Assembly: GCF_036227105.1 (NCBI RefSeq)
Contig: NZ_CP109434.1
Coordinates: 3,848,001 to 3,912,000 of the forward strand
Source: Amycolatopsis sp. NBC_01488
Lineage (GTDB): Bacteria > Actinomycetota > Actinomycetes > Mycobacteriales > Pseudonocardiaceae
Length of the DNA: 64,000 nt
Direction: 5' to 3'
In this document: in pieces, positions 50,173 through 59,408 of the stretch
Numbering within the stretch: the first letter of the stretch is position 1
How the letters are laid out: the number at the start of each line of letters is the position of its first letter
Made by a program: the position numbers and the translations under genes
Notes under the pieces: generated by a model
The model's input: only the letters and a program-made list of their open reading frames with translations
Databases searched by the model: none
What the model was told of the DNA's origin: nothing

Positions 50173-51441
50173 ATGTCAGCACAGCACGCCCTTTGGCACC
50201 CGTTCGCCGACATGGGCGCGGTCGACGGCGACCGGATGGTCATCACGCGCGGTGAGGGCTCCTACGTCTGGGACGACGCCGGCCGCCGCTACTTCGACGC
50301 CACCGCGTCGCTCTGGTACGCGAACTTCGGCCACGGGCGCCCCGAGATCACCGAGGCCGTCACCAAGCAACTCCAGACGCTCGACTCGTACAACCTGTTC
50401 GGCTACAACGCCAACGAACCGGCGATCGAGCTGGCCGACCGCGTCGCCGCGCTGGCGCCGACGCCGGGGTCGAAGGTCTTCTTCGGCTCGGGCGGTGGGG
50501 ACGTCATCGACACTGCCGTGAAGCTCGCGCGGGCGTACTTCGCGCAGACCGGGCGGCCGGAGAAGGCGCACGTCATCGGCCGCGCGCAGGGCTACCACGG
50601 CACGCACGGCTTCGGCACGGCCGTCGGCGGCATCCCGGCCAACGCGGCCGGCGTCGGGCCGCAGCCGCCGGAGTTCTCGCACGTCCCGTTCGACAGCGCT
50701 CCGGCGCTGGAAGCCGAGATCGAGCGGGTGGGCGCTTCGCGGGTGGCGGCCTTCTTCTGCGAGCCGGTGATCGGCGCGGGCGGCGTACTGCTGCCGCCGG
50801 ACGGCTACCTCGAGGAAGTGGCCGCGATCTGCCGCCGCCACGACGTGCTGTTCGTCGCGGACTGCGTGATCGCCGCGTGGGGCCGGCTCGGGACGTGGTT
50901 CGGCATCGACCGCTGGGCGGTGCGACCGGACATGATCACGACGGCCAAGGGCATCACCGGCGGCACGATCCCGCTGGGCGCGCTGGTCGTGGCGCCGCGG
51001 GTGGCGGAGCCGTTCTTCACGGGCGCGCCGGGCGCGCCGATCTTCCGCCACGGCGCGACGTACGCGGGCCACCCGGTGGCGTGCGCGGCGGGCTTGGCGA
51101 CGCTGGACATCTACGAGCGCGACGGTCTCATTCCCCGCGGCCGCGAGCTGGAGAAACCCCTGGCCGACGCGGTGTCCGGGGTGACCGGGCACCCGCTGGT
51201 GGCGGAGGTCCGGGCGGGGCTGGGCTTCCTCGCGGCGGTCGAGCTGACGGCAGAGGTCATGGACGCCGACCCGGGCGCACCGGTGAAGCTGCAGCGCGCG
51301 TGCCGGGACGAGGGCGTGATCGTGCGGAACCTCGGGCGCGGTGTCGCGGTGTCGCCGCCGCTGGTCGCGGGGGAGCCGGAGCTGGACCTGCTGGCCTCGG
51401 CACTGCCGAAGGCGCTGGACCGGCTGGCGGCGCAGAGCTGA
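50173..51441 (+). CDS. class III aminotransferase (omega-aminotransferase type)
   Basis: A 422-residue PLP enzyme. The N-terminus ALWHPFADMGAVDGDRMVIT and LWYANFGHGRPEITEAV are typical of omega-amino acid:pyruvate aminotransferases. The phosphate-binding turn is FFGSGGGDVIDTAVKLARAY, the cofactor Asp lies in FVADCVIAAWGRLGTWFG and the Schiff-base Lys in TTAKGITGG. Transcribed alone behind its own promoter, with a strong terminator. Amino donor unknown. Confidence 0.9.
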   Translation: MSAQHALWHPFADMGAVDGDRMVITRGEGSYVWDDAGRRYFDATASLWYANFGHGRPEITEAVTKQLQTLDSYNLFGYNANEPAIELADRVAALAPTPGSKVFFGSGGGDVIDTAVKLARAYFAQTGRPEKAHVIGRAQGYHGTHGFGTAVGGIPANAAGVGPQPPEFSHVPFDSAPALEAEIERVGASRVAAFFCEPVIGAGGVLLPPDGYLEEVAAICRRHDVLFVADCVIAAWGRLGTWFGIDRWAVRPDMITTAKGITGGTIPLGALVVAPRVAEPFFTGAPGAPIFRHGATYAGHPVACAAGLATLDIYERDGLIPRGRELEKPLADAVSGVTGHPLVAEVRAGLGFLAAVELTAEVMDADPGAPVKLQRACRDEGVIVRNLGRGVAVSPPLVAGEPELDLLASALPKALDRLAAQS

Positions 51442-51476
51442 GACCTGCTGTCGTTTGCCCGGCTCACGCCGAGGTC

Positions 51477-51523
51477 GTGAACGACTCTTTCCTGTCCTCC
51501 GACGGCAGGAAAGAGTCGTTCAC
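51477..51523. terminator. strong hairpin terminator after the aminotransferase
   Basis: Perfect 18-bp arms (GTGAACGACTCTTTCCTG at 51477-51494, complement at 51506-51523) with an 11-base loop, 36 bp after the stop codon. The stem is not very G+C-rich compared with the surroundings. Confidence 0.85.
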
Positions 51524-51540
51524 CACGTTCGAGCGCCCCG

Positions 51541-51610
51541 GCTCGCGTGACCGAGCCCGGAACTCGCGTGATCGAAACCGGAACTCGCGTGATCAGCGGC
51601 GGAACTCGCG
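51541..51610. repeat. 21-bp tandem repeats, three units and a partial fourth
   Basis: Units start at 51541, 51562 and 51583, with a 7-base partial at 51604. The consensus ACTCGCGTGATCGAAACCGGA resembles the minus-strand unit of the array at 27461-27586 (ACACGCGTGATCG). It lies between a terminator and a convergent gene. Confidence 0.75.
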
Positions 51611-51631
51611 GCTGAGCAATCTCGCCCGTCC

Positions 51632-52069
51632 TCACGAGACGCAGAACTCGTTGCCCTCCGGGTCCGCCATCGTCACCCAGCTGTGCGGTCCCTGACGCCC
51701 GCGCCACAGGAACTTCGCCCCGCGCGCCGTCAGCTTCTCCAGCGTCGCTTCAACGTTATCCGCGCCGACCCAGACGTCGATGTGGAGGCGGTTCTTCACG
51801 GTCTTCGGTTCCGGAACCTCCTGGAACAAGATCCGCCGGGGTGGACCTTCGGGTGGGGAGTCCGGGTGGCGGATCGCCGCGCCCGTCCGCCAGACCAGGG
51901 CGCCGCGGTAGGTCCGGGTTTCCTCCTCCTTCGCGTACCCCTTCGCGATCATCTCGCGGACGAAGTCCTCGTCGGTCGGTTCCACCGGCCAGCCGAGCGT
52001 CTCGGCCCACCAGTCGGCGAGCACGTGCGGGTCGGCCGTATCCACCACTACCTGGAAGTCATGCGCCAT
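51632..52069 (-). CDS. VOC (glyoxalase/bleomycin resistance) superfamily protein
   Basis: A 145-residue protein with two beta-alpha-beta-beta-beta modules: FQVVVDTADPHVLADWWAET at the start and RLHIDVWVGADNVEATLEKL in the middle, ending in MADPEGNEFCVS. The two His positions and the terminal Glu fit metal ligands of the fold. Substrate unknown. The upstream 65-residue gene overlaps its start by 22 bases. Confidence 0.85.
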   Translation of the reverse strand: MAHDFQVVVDTADPHVLADWWAETLGWPVEPTDEDFVREMIAKGYAKEEETRTYRGALVWRTGAAIRHPDSPPEGPPRRILFQEVPEPKTVKNRLHIDVWVGADNVEATLEKLTARGAKFLWRGRQGPHSWVTMADPEGNEFCVS

Positions 52070-52245
52070 ACCGGCACGTTAACGACCGAGTCCGACATTT
52101 TCCGGAGCATCGGGTCCTCGGGCACGACCGTGAAGCGCCACTTGTCGACGCCGCCGCCCATGATCTCGGCGTAGCGGCGGGCGCCGTCGGCGTTGGCGAA
52201 CCGCACCTGCTGGCCGTTCGTCAGGTGGGTGATCTTGACCGCCAT
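52048..52245 (-). CDS. small conserved-looking protein, unknown function
   Basis: A 65-residue frame beginning MAVKITHLTNGQQVRFANAD with GGGAGG before the ATG. It ends inside the VOC gene (22-base overlap in another frame). The compact beta-rich sequence and good ribosome site suggest a real gene co-transcribed with VOC. No family is recognised. Confidence 0.6.
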   Translation of the reverse strand: MAVKITHLTNGQQVRFANADGARRYAEIMGGGVDKWRFTVVPEDPMLRKMSDSVVNVPVWRMTSR

Positions 52246-52377
52246 GACAACCTCCCGAAGTCTGTGGGCCGGCCCAGGAGCTTCCCCCTCCGAGGCCGGC
52301 GAGCACAGTAGAACACATGTTCGACCGGTCGCGCCAGTGCATCCCCCAGCCAGGGGAGGAAAAGGCAAAGCCGCAGG

Positions 52378-52878
52378 TCAGAGTGGTCGGATCATCGCCA
52401 CGCGCGGCCAGGCGTCCAAGCCGCGCGCCGCTTCCGCGCGGCGGATCGCCCGCAGCTCGTCGCCGATTTCCGCGTCGGCCAGGACGCGGAACCGCAGCCG
52501 CTCGTAGTACGGCGCGTTCCACGGCACGGCGGCGAACGTCGTGAGCGTGAGTGCAGGCAACCCGCGAGAAACGGCCCACTCGGCGAGCGTCTCGATCAAC
52601 GCGCTGCCGAGCCCGCGCCGTGCGTGCGAGGGCCGCACGGAGACCTGCTCGACGTGGGCGCACCCGTCGACGACCTCGGCGATGAGGTACGCCACGGGCC
52701 GGTCGTCGGCCACGCTCACCCAGGCGCGGCCGTCGGCCTGGTACACCGCCAGTTCCGCCACCGAACCCGGGTCGTCGTCGGCGATCGCGGCCATGTCGAG
52801 CGCGCGGAACAAGTCGCCTGCCTCGCGTTCGATGTCGACCAACGCGGGCAGGTCGCCGGGGTGCGCGAGGCGGATCAC
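52378..52878 (-). CDS. GNAT family N-acetyltransferase
   Basis: A 166-residue acetyltransferase. The acetyl-CoA pyrophosphate-binding motif is VSVRPSHARRGLGSALIETL, followed by NAPYYERLRFRVL. The N-terminus IRLAHPGDLPALVDIEREA is typical. Acceptor unknown; it could modify a small molecule or protein N-terminus. The GTG start at 52878 leaves 31 bp to the IclR gene. Confidence 0.9.
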   Translation of the reverse strand: MIRLAHPGDLPALVDIEREAGDLFRALDMAAIADDDPGSVAELAVYQADGRAWVSVADDRPVAYLIAEVVDGCAHVEQVSVRPSHARRGLGSALIETLAEWAVSRGLPALTLTTFAAVPWNAPYYERLRFRVLADAEIGDELRAIRRAEAARGLDAWPRVAMIRPL

Positions 52879-52909
52879 GAAGCCCTTCGTACGCGCCGGT
52901 CCGGGATTT

Positions 52910-53698
52910 TCACAGCGAATAAGACGAAATCGTGCGCTGGATGCGGGTCGCGTACCCGCGCAGGGCGGTGATCGCCGTGTGCCGGGCTTCTTCGGTAATC
53001 CGCGCGGCCGGGCCGGCCATGGTCAGCACCGTCGGCCGCCGCCCGTAGGTGGGCACCGGCACCGAACACGCCCAAACGCCTTCGTCGATTTCGCCGGAGC
53101 TGACCGAATACTGGTTCTCCAGCGCGTGCTTGAGCTCGTCGCGCACGGCCGTGCCGCGCAGCTCGGCGATCGGCGCCAGCCGCCGGTCGCGCTCGATCTC
53201 GGGCAGCAGCGCGAGCAGCATCTTGCCGGACGCGCCGACGCCGAGCGGCAGCGAATGCCCCGGCTCGAACGTGAACCGCATGGCCCGGTCGCACTCGACG
53301 CGGTCCGTGCACACGGCGGCGTCGCCGAACTGCTGGAAGAGCATCACCGTCTCGCCGAGCTCCCGCGCGGCTTCTTCCATGGACGGCTTCGCCAGCCGCA
53401 CGAGGTCGTTCGCCAGCTGCGCGGCGCGCGCGAGCGGCATCACCTGGCTGGTGAGGTGGTAGTGCCCCGCCCTGCCCTCTTCGAGCAGTTGCAGCTCCTT
53501 CAGCAGCGCCACGTAGCGGTACGTCGTCGCGACCGGGGTGCCGATCGTCGCGGCGAGCTCGGCGACGCTGGCCTCCCAGCGTCTTTCGGAAAAGGCGAGG
53601 AGCAGCTGCAGGACCTTCCGGGAACTGCTGGCGCCGGGGGTGCGGCGCGGGGCGGTGGTGGCGGAACCGTCGACGGCACTGACGGCAGGCGTCATCAT
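52910..53698 (-). CDS. IclR family transcriptional regulator
   Basis: A 262-residue regulator. The N-terminal winged helix is VLQLLLAFSERRWEASVAEL and TIGTPVATTYRYVALLKELQ. The C-terminal effector domain has GVGASGKMLLALLPEI and GVWACSVPVPTYGR. Its target is not evident, as no catabolic operon adjoins. Starts at 53698 or 53695 are equivalent (adjacent ATGs after AGAGG). Confidence 0.9.
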   Translation of the reverse strand: MMTPAVSAVDGSATTAPRRTPGASSSRKVLQLLLAFSERRWEASVAELAATIGTPVATTYRYVALLKELQLLEEGRAGHYHLTSQVMPLARAAQLANDLVRLAKPSMEEAARELGETVMLFQQFGDAAVCTDRVECDRAMRFTFEPGHSLPLGVGASGKMLLALLPEIERDRRLAPIAELRGTAVRDELKHALENQYSVSSGEIDEGVWACSVPVPTYGRRPTVLTMAGPAARITEEARHTAITALRGYATRIQRTISSYSL

Positions 53699-53827
53699 GA
53701 CCTCTCGGTAAGACAAAAACGACCTTCGCTATCACCCGGGGTGAACAAATTAGCACGTTGTGTTAAACGAAGGCCAGCATTCCGGCGGCGGCTCACCAAT
53801 GGGGGAAAGCCGCCGCCGGAGACGGCG

Positions 53828-54523
53828 TCACATGGTGAGGAACTCGCCCGGTTTCGTCACCACCGGTGACTCGACGTAGAGCCCGCGGTACTCGTCCTGG
53901 ATCCCGGAGTTGTGCACCTGCAGCGCGAGCGGGCCGACGCGCCCGGCGGTCTTGTCGGTGAACCGCAGCACTTCGACGCCCTTGCAGGTCACGGCCGTCC
54001 CGGTGAGCGGGCAGCACGCCATCCGGGCCACGCCGGTCGTCAGGTCGCCGATCAGCTCGCACTGCGCCCACTTCTTGATGTCGATCGTCGTGTGCGCCAG
54101 CTGCTGGAACAGCTTGCCGCCGCCGTCGTTGTGGCCGGGCCGGTAGTCCCAGTGCCCGCCGTTCGGCGGCTGGAACTGGATGGCGCTCAGCGCGTCGCGG
54201 ATCGGGTCGGTGGTGCCCCAGATCAGCACGGTCGGTTTGTGGTTGCCCTTGACCTGCCGGACATTGAATATCCACCGAAACGTGCCGACCTGCTGTTTGT
54301 TGTAGTACAACCAGCCGCGCGCGGTGCCATTGCCGTGGACGACGCCGTTCTTCACCGACCACAGGCCGGCTTTCGACGACGTCCAGGCGCTCAGGTCACT
54401 GCCGTCGAACATCGAGATCAGGTTCGGGTCGCCGTAAGGGTTTTCGGCGGCCGCCGCGACCGGCGCCAGTGCCGAACCCACGACGATCCCCGCGGCCAGC
54501 ACGCCAAGGAGCTTGCGGAACAT
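53828..54523 (-). CDS. secreted DUF1080 (3-keto-disaccharide hydrolase-like) protein
   Basis: A 231-residue exported protein with a signal peptide (FRKLLGVLAAGIVVGSALAP) cleaved near AAAAEN. The mature part is a jelly-roll of the DUF1080 type: ISMFDGSDLSAWTSSKAGLW, GWLYYNKQQVGTFRWIFNV and VGPLALQVHNSG. Such domains bind or hydrolyse 3-keto-glycosides and other carbohydrates. The start at 54523 is preferred because it gives the signal peptide. Transcribed alone. Confidence 0.85.
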   Translation of the reverse strand: MFRKLLGVLAAGIVVGSALAPVAAAAENPYGDPNLISMFDGSDLSAWTSSKAGLWSVKNGVVHGNGTARGWLYYNKQQVGTFRWIFNVRQVKGNHKPTVLIWGTTDPIRDALSAIQFQPPNGGHWDYRPGHNDGGGKLFQQLAHTTIDIKKWAQCELIGDLTTGVARMACCPLTGTAVTCKGVEVLRFTDKTAGRVGPLALQVHNSGIQDEYRGLYVESPVVTKPGEFLTM

Positions 54524-54604
54524 CCTGCCGTCCTCTCGTGAACGCGAACTGCGGTCGAGTTGTCGGACGGCGGATTTCACGCTACGAGCCGCGCGGGTGG
54601 AGCG

Positions 54605-56176
54605 TCAACCTCGGTCCCGCTGACCGGTCAGGAACGGCGTCAGCAAGCCGGGGACGGCCTGGTCGGCCAGCGCGAGCCCGGCGGCCTCGCCGACGTCGAG
54701 CACGCGGTAGTGCCCCTTGCCCGCGGCGACCGGCGCGATCACCGTGACCAGCCCGGCCCGGCGCTGGAAGTACGAGCGCTCGACGACGACGCCGGTCATG
54801 CCGTCGCAGCGGACCGCCGCGGTGCCGCGGTCCAGCGAACCCGAGCGCGTCACCAGGTAGCGGCCGGTGAGCGCGTGCCCGAGGCCGCGGTAGCGGTCCC
54901 AGCCGACGAGCGCGGCGAACGGCACGAGCACGAGCGCGACCTGCCACGGCCAGTCCGGCCAGTCGCCCAGCCACGCCAGGGCGTAGAGCGCCGCCGCGAG
55001 CAGCAGCACGCCGAAGACGGCCCGGGAGAGCCGCCGGTACAGCGCCCGGCGCGGGTGGCGTGTCAGCGGCGTCGCGGCCGGGTCCTCGCCGAGCACCTCC
55101 GCGACGACTTCGTGCGCTTTCGCAAGCGGTGCGGGCGGGAGCAGCAGGCCGCCGCTCTTGTCCGCGCCCTTCCCTTCGCGCAGGCCGCCGGCGATGGCGA
55201 CGCACCGGGCGCCGCCGGCCAGCCGCAGCGGCAGCGGCTCGCGGATCTCCACGCCGCGCAGGCGGTCCTCCTCGATCGACACCGAGCGCGTCGTGATCAG
55301 CCCGCGCCGGATGTGCAGCGTGCCGGCGGGTTCGCGGGTGAGCCGGAAGTTCCAGAACGACAGCACGTACCCGCCGATCGACAGCAGCGAGACGAGCACC
55401 AGCAGCCCGGCGGCGGCGAGCACCAGGCTCACCCAGGTCGGCGTGTCCGCGAAGTGTCCGACCACGGTCTGGACCAGCGAAAACCGGACCGGATCGAAGT
55501 GCAGCTCGTGCGCGAAGTGGTAGACGGTGCCGACGGCGGCGCCGACCACCGCGATGCCCGACAGCGTGAACGGCGCGTACCGCAGCCACTTCTTGTCGAC
55601 GACGGCGATCACCTGCTCGGGCGGCGCGGCCTCCGCCGCCGTCTCGACGGCCTTGCGGTGCAGGAGGAGCGTCCGCAGCCGCTGGGCTTCGGCGACCGTG
55701 ACGGCGTCGAGGACGAGCTCGTCCTTGCCCGGCCCCTTGCCGTGCGAGTGCCGCCCGGTGCCGATCCGCGCGGCCGCCAGCGAGAACAGCCGGTGCTTCG
55801 GTTCGGAAGTGACGTCGACCGTGCGGATCCGGTCGCGGGGGATGGCTCGCTGCTTGCGCAGCAGCAGCCCGGTGTGCCACTCGACCTGCGTCTCGGTGAT
55901 CCGGTAGCGCGAGGTCAGCACGTGCGAGACGCCGGTGCACACGGCCACCGCGGTGAAGGCGAGGCCGACCCACTGCCACGGCTCGCCGTGGCCGACGAGC
56001 AGCGCGCCCAGCAGCACCGGCAGGGACCGCGCCAGGTCCAGCACCGGCCGGATGAGCAGCATGCGCCGGTCGAGCCGGTGCCACGGCGCGTCCTGGGTGC
56101 CTTCGGCCGGGAGCGTCACGACGGCTTCGGTGCTCGCTGCCGCCTCCGCGGGGGAGAGCGCGTCGGCGGGGCTCAC
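54605..56176 (-). CDS. membrane protein with bacterial PH domains (YdbT-like)
   Basis: A 523-residue protein with several hydrophobic segment pairs and three bPH2-type (DUF304) domains, seen as the repeated pattern SRYRITETQVEWHTGLLLRK, NFRLTREPAGTLHIRRGLIT and GRYLVTRSGSLDRGTAAVRC. It resembles Bacillus YdbT, which with YdbS affects resistance to membrane-active peptides. Its ATG overlaps the stop of the YdbS-like gene (4 bases). Confidence 0.88.
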   Translation of the reverse strand: MSPADALSPAEAAASTEAVVTLPAEGTQDAPWHRLDRRMLLIRPVLDLARSLPVLLGALLVGHGEPWQWVGLAFTAVAVCTGVSHVLTSRYRITETQVEWHTGLLLRKQRAIPRDRIRTVDVTSEPKHRLFSLAAARIGTGRHSHGKGPGKDELVLDAVTVAEAQRLRTLLLHRKAVETAAEAAPPEQVIAVVDKKWLRYAPFTLSGIAVVGAAVGTVYHFAHELHFDPVRFSLVQTVVGHFADTPTWVSLVLAAAGLLVLVSLLSIGGYVLSFWNFRLTREPAGTLHIRRGLITTRSVSIEEDRLRGVEIREPLPLRLAGGARCVAIAGGLREGKGADKSGGLLLPPAPLAKAHEVVAEVLGEDPAATPLTRHPRRALYRRLSRAVFGVLLLAAALYALAWLGDWPDWPWQVALVLVPFAALVGWDRYRGLGHALTGRYLVTRSGSLDRGTAAVRCDGMTGVVVERSYFQRRAGLVTVIAPVAAGKGHYRVLDVGEAAGLALADQAVPGLLTPFLTGQRDRG

Positions 56177-56685
56177 GTCGCGTCCCCTCGGAGCGCCTGG
56201 GTCGTCTTGGTCAGCTCGTCGGCCAGCGCGAGCGCGCGGTCGTGCGCCAGGCCCGAGATGCGCAGCGGGCCCGCCGCGGACGCCGTCGTCACGGTGATCT
56301 TGGCCAGCCCGAACAGCTGCTCACCGGGATCGCGCTCGATGTCGACGGTCTGGATCCGGGAGATCGGCGCGATCCGCCACTCCTGCTTCAGCCAGCCGGA
56401 CTGCGTGTAGACGGCCTCGTCGGTGACCTCCCAGCGGTGCACGCGGTAGCGCCACTGCGGCATCACGATCAGGTGCAGCGGACCCACCACGCAGGCGACC
56501 ACGAGTGCCACCGTGAGGAACGCCGGCGGATCGTCGCTGGTCACCACGATGGCCGTCAGGATCCCGATGACGACGATCCAGGAGATCGACGCCATCGCGG
56601 TCCAGTAGCCGATGGCCCGCCGGCTGACCCGGTGCGCCGGCGGTCGTAGCCGCAACGCCGCTGTGTTCGTGGTGTGTTCGGTCAC
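56173..56685 (-). CDS. membrane protein with one bacterial PH domain (YdbS-like)
   Basis: A 170-residue protein with two membrane segments (IGYWTAMASISWIVVIGILT and LTVALVVACVVGPLHLIVM) followed by a bPH2 domain (HRWEVTDEAVYTQSGWLKQE). It is first gene of the pair with the YdbT-like protein and probably forms a complex with it in the membrane. Confidence 0.88.
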   Translation of the reverse strand: MTEHTTNTAALRLRPPAHRVSRRAIGYWTAMASISWIVVIGILTAIVVTSDDPPAFLTVALVVACVVGPLHLIVMPQWRYRVHRWEVTDEAVYTQSGWLKQEWRIAPISRIQTVDIERDPGEQLFGLAKITVTTASAAGPLRISGLAHDRALALADELTKTTQALRGDAT

Positions 56686-56918
56686 GGGTCAAGCGTGCCC
56701 GATCGGCGCCTTGCGTGCCCACGACATGTGTCACGATGCCGATCCGGTCCGGCTTCGATCGCGTGGCGTTACGATCGGCCACACCGTCGGAGGAATGGAT
56801 TCGCCGTCGGGGTGTGTTGTGCTGGAAGGATTGACGGTGACAACCGGGGCCTCCGCCCCGGGCTGGGGGCTCCGCCACCCGGAACCCCCGAAAGAAGAAG
56901 AGGCGAGCAGGAGGACCC

Positions 56919-57839
56919 GTGGGACTCGATCCCGACGACCTGTACGAGGTGGACTCGGACGTCCCCGACCTGACCGGGGCGGTGCTGATGCACCACTTCG
57001 AAGGGTTCATGGACGCCGGTTCGGCGGGCCGCCTGCTGGCCGAGCACCTGCTCGGCGGCGAGCACCGGGTGGTCGCGCGCTTCGACGTCGACCGGCTCAT
57101 CGACTACCGCTCGCGCCGCCCGACGATGACCTACGCCGTGGACCACTGGGAGGACTACGACGCGCCGGAGCTGGTCGTCCACCTGCTGCACGACACCGAC
57201 GGGACGCCGTTCCTGCTGCTGTCCGGCCCCGAACCCGACCACGACTGGGAGCGGTTCTGCGCCGCGGTCCGCAACCTCGTCGAGCGCTGGGGCGTCCGGC
57301 TGACCGCGGGCTTCCACGGCATCCCGATGGGCGCGCCGCACACCCGCCCGCTCGGCGTCACCGCGCACGCGACCCGCAAGGACCTGGTCGGCGAGCACCA
57401 GCCGCTGCCGAACCGGCTGCAGGTGCCGGGCAGCCTGGCCGCGCTGCTGGAGTACCGCCTCGGCGAGTGGGGCCACGACGCCATCGGCTTCGCCGCGCAC
57501 GTGCCGCACTACCTGGCGCAGTCGACGTACCCGGCGTCGTCTCTCATCGTGCTCGACGCGCTGGGCCGCTCGACCGGGCTGAACCTGGCCGAGGGCGAGC
57601 TGCGCGCGGCGGCGGAGCTCGCCGACGCCGAGATCAACCGCCAGGTCGCGGAGTCCGACGAAGTCGCCGAGGTCGTCCGCGCGCTGGAGCGGCAGTACGA
57701 CACGTTCGTCGAGGCTTCCGAGCGCGGATCGCTGCTCGCGGAATCGGTCGAGCACATGCCGACCGCGGAGGAGCTGGGCTCCCAGTTCGAGCGGTTCCTG
57801 GCCGAGCAGAACGGTGGCGACGGCCCCGAGCGCGGATGA
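56919..57839 (+). CDS. PAC2 family (proteasome assembly chaperone-like) protein
   Basis: A 306-residue protein of the PAC2/ATP-grasp-like family: LTGAVLMHHFEGFMDAGSAG near the N-terminus, then TYAVDHWEDYDAPELVVHLL, LTAGFHGIPMGAPHTRPLGV and a C-terminal helical part. Actinobacteria with a proteasome usually carry such a gene; its role there is not well defined. The GTG start follows AGGAGG. The 230 bp before it holds no gene. Coupled to the downstream methyltransferase by ATGA. Confidence 0.88.
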   Translation: MGLDPDDLYEVDSDVPDLTGAVLMHHFEGFMDAGSAGRLLAEHLLGGEHRVVARFDVDRLIDYRSRRPTMTYAVDHWEDYDAPELVVHLLHDTDGTPFLLLSGPEPDHDWERFCAAVRNLVERWGVRLTAGFHGIPMGAPHTRPLGVTAHATRKDLVGEHQPLPNRLQVPGSLAALLEYRLGEWGHDAIGFAAHVPHYLAQSTYPASSLIVLDALGRSTGLNLAEGELRAAAELADAEINRQVAESDEVAEVVRALERQYDTFVEASERGSLLAESVEHMPTAEELGSQFERFLAEQNGGDGPERG

Positions 57840-58567
57840 CCCGCTACGACGAGATCGGCGTCGGCTACGCGCTGGGGAGGCGGACCGACCCGCGGTGGCT
57901 CGCGCCGGTGCTCGCCGCGGTGGGCTCCGCGGTCACCATGCTCGACGTCGGTTCGGGAACCGGGTCGTACGAGCCGCCGTCCCGGCGCGTCGTCGCGGTC
58001 GAGCCGTCGGCGGAGATGATCCGGCAACGCCCGCCCGGCGCCGCGCCCGTCGTGCGCGCGATCGCGGAGGCGCTGCCGTTCCCCGACCGTGCGTTCGACG
58101 CGGCCTTGGCGGTGCTGACCGTGCACCACTGGGGTGACTGGCGCCGCGGTCTCGACGAGCTGCGCCGGGTGTCGTCTCGTCAGGTCGTCTTGGCCTACGA
58201 CACCGCGCTGCACAACGACTTCTGGCTCGTGCGCGAGTACGTGCCGGAGGTCGCCGAGCTTGAACGGTCGCGTCCTTCGGCGCCGGAGATCGCGGATTTC
58301 CTGGACGCGTCTTCGGTGATTTCACTGCCCGTGCCGTGGGACTTCGCCGACGGCGTCTTCCCGGCACACTGGCGCCGTCCGGAGGCCTATCTGGACCCGG
58401 CCGTCCGGCGGTCTTGCTCGGCGCTCGCGCAGACGTCGCCCGCGGCGGTCGAGCGGGGGATGACGCGGCTGCGGGAGGACCTGGAGTCGGGCCGGTGGCA
58501 CGAGGAGCACGCGGACCTGCTGGACCTGCCCGAGTGGGACGCGGGGTTCCGGCTCGTCGTGAACTGA
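57836..58567 (+). CDS. class I SAM-dependent methyltransferase
   Basis: A 243-residue methyltransferase. The SAM-binding motif is MLDVGSGTGSYEPPSRRVVA followed by VEPSAEMIRQRP, and the post-I region is FPDRAFDAALAVLTVHHWGD. The C-terminal part lacks a recognised substrate domain. Acceptor unknown. It overlaps the PAC2 stop by 4 bases, which is a common arrangement of accessory genes rather than proof of shared function. Confidence 0.85.
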   Translation: MTRYDEIGVGYALGRRTDPRWLAPVLAAVGSAVTMLDVGSGTGSYEPPSRRVVAVEPSAEMIRQRPPGAAPVVRAIAEALPFPDRAFDAALAVLTVHHWGDWRRGLDELRRVSSRQVVLAYDTALHNDFWLVREYVPEVAELERSRPSAPEIADFLDASSVISLPVPWDFADGVFPAHWRRPEAYLDPAVRRSCSALAQTSPAAVERGMTRLREDLESGRWHEEHADLLDLPEWDAGFRLVVN

Positions 58568-58586
58568 GCCGGGGTACCGTCCCGGG

Positions 58587-59408
58587 ATGAACGACACGGA
58601 AAACCGGTCGCCCGCAACGAAAACCCTGAGGCGCACCCTGGGCAGACTGTTGTTCCGGATGGCCTCGAAAGTGCACGACCCGTACACCGATCAGCTGAAC
58701 CGGATGGCCGCGGAACTGCGCGAGGAGGTCGTCCGTCAGGGTGACCGGGTCCTCGATCGAGTGGTGGAGTTCGAGATCCGCAGCCGCCGGGACATCGTCT
58801 ACGCCGGCGATCAGGACGCCGCGCTGGAGAGCAACGTCTTCGCCCGCGAGAACCTGGTCGGCGCCCGGCACTTCGGCCGTCCGAAGGAGACACTCGAATA
58901 CGCGCTTTCCCTGGCGCCGCAAGGAGGGATGGCGCTGGAGTTCGGCGTCGCGTCCGGCAACACGCTGCGGACGATCGCCCGCGCCCGCGGTGGGCGCGAG
59001 GTCTACGGCTTCGACTCCTTCGACGGGCTGCCCGAGGCGTGGCTCAACGGCATGCCCGCCGGCGCCTTCGCCCGCGACGACCTGCCGGACGTCCCCGGCG
59101 CCGAGCTGGTCGTCGGCCTGTTCGCCGACAGCCTCCCCGGCTTCCTCGAAAACCACCCGGGCCACATCGACTTCCTGCACGTCGACGGCGACCTCTACAG
59201 CTCCGCCAAGACCGTGCTCGACCTGTGCGGGCCACGGCTGCGCGCGGGCAGCATCGTGCACTTCGACGAGTTCTTCAACTTCCCCGGCTGGCAGCGGCAC
59301 GAGTACCGCGCCTGGACGGAGTACGTCGAGCGCACCGGCGTCGAGTTCGAGTACGTCGCCTACACCTACAGCGACAACCAGGTGACGGTGAAGATCACGA
59401 AGCCGTAG
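58587..59408 (+). CDS. TylF/MycF-type methyltransferase (macrocin O-methyltransferase family)
   Basis: A 273-residue enzyme. The SAM site is MALEFGVASGNTLRTIARA and YGFDSFDGLPEAW; the catalytic/metal Asp residues of the family lie in IDFLHVDGDLYSS and IVHFDEFFNFPGW. The N-terminal 90 residues are helical and may be specific to this subgroup. No antibiotic cluster is nearby, so a sugar-O-methyltransferase of another kind is likely. The 3' end overlaps the convergent YciI gene by 14 bases. Confidence 0.85.
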   Translation: MNDTENRSPATKTLRRTLGRLLFRMASKVHDPYTDQLNRMAAELREEVVRQGDRVLDRVVEFEIRSRRDIVYAGDQDAALESNVFARENLVGARHFGRPKETLEYALSLAPQGGMALEFGVASGNTLRTIARARGGREVYGFDSFDGLPEAWLNGMPAGAFARDDLPDVPGAELVVGLFADSLPGFLENHPGHIDFLHVDGDLYSSAKTVLDLCGPRLRAGSIVHFDEFFNFPGWQRHEYRAWTEYVERTGVEFEYVAYTYSDNQVTVKITKP

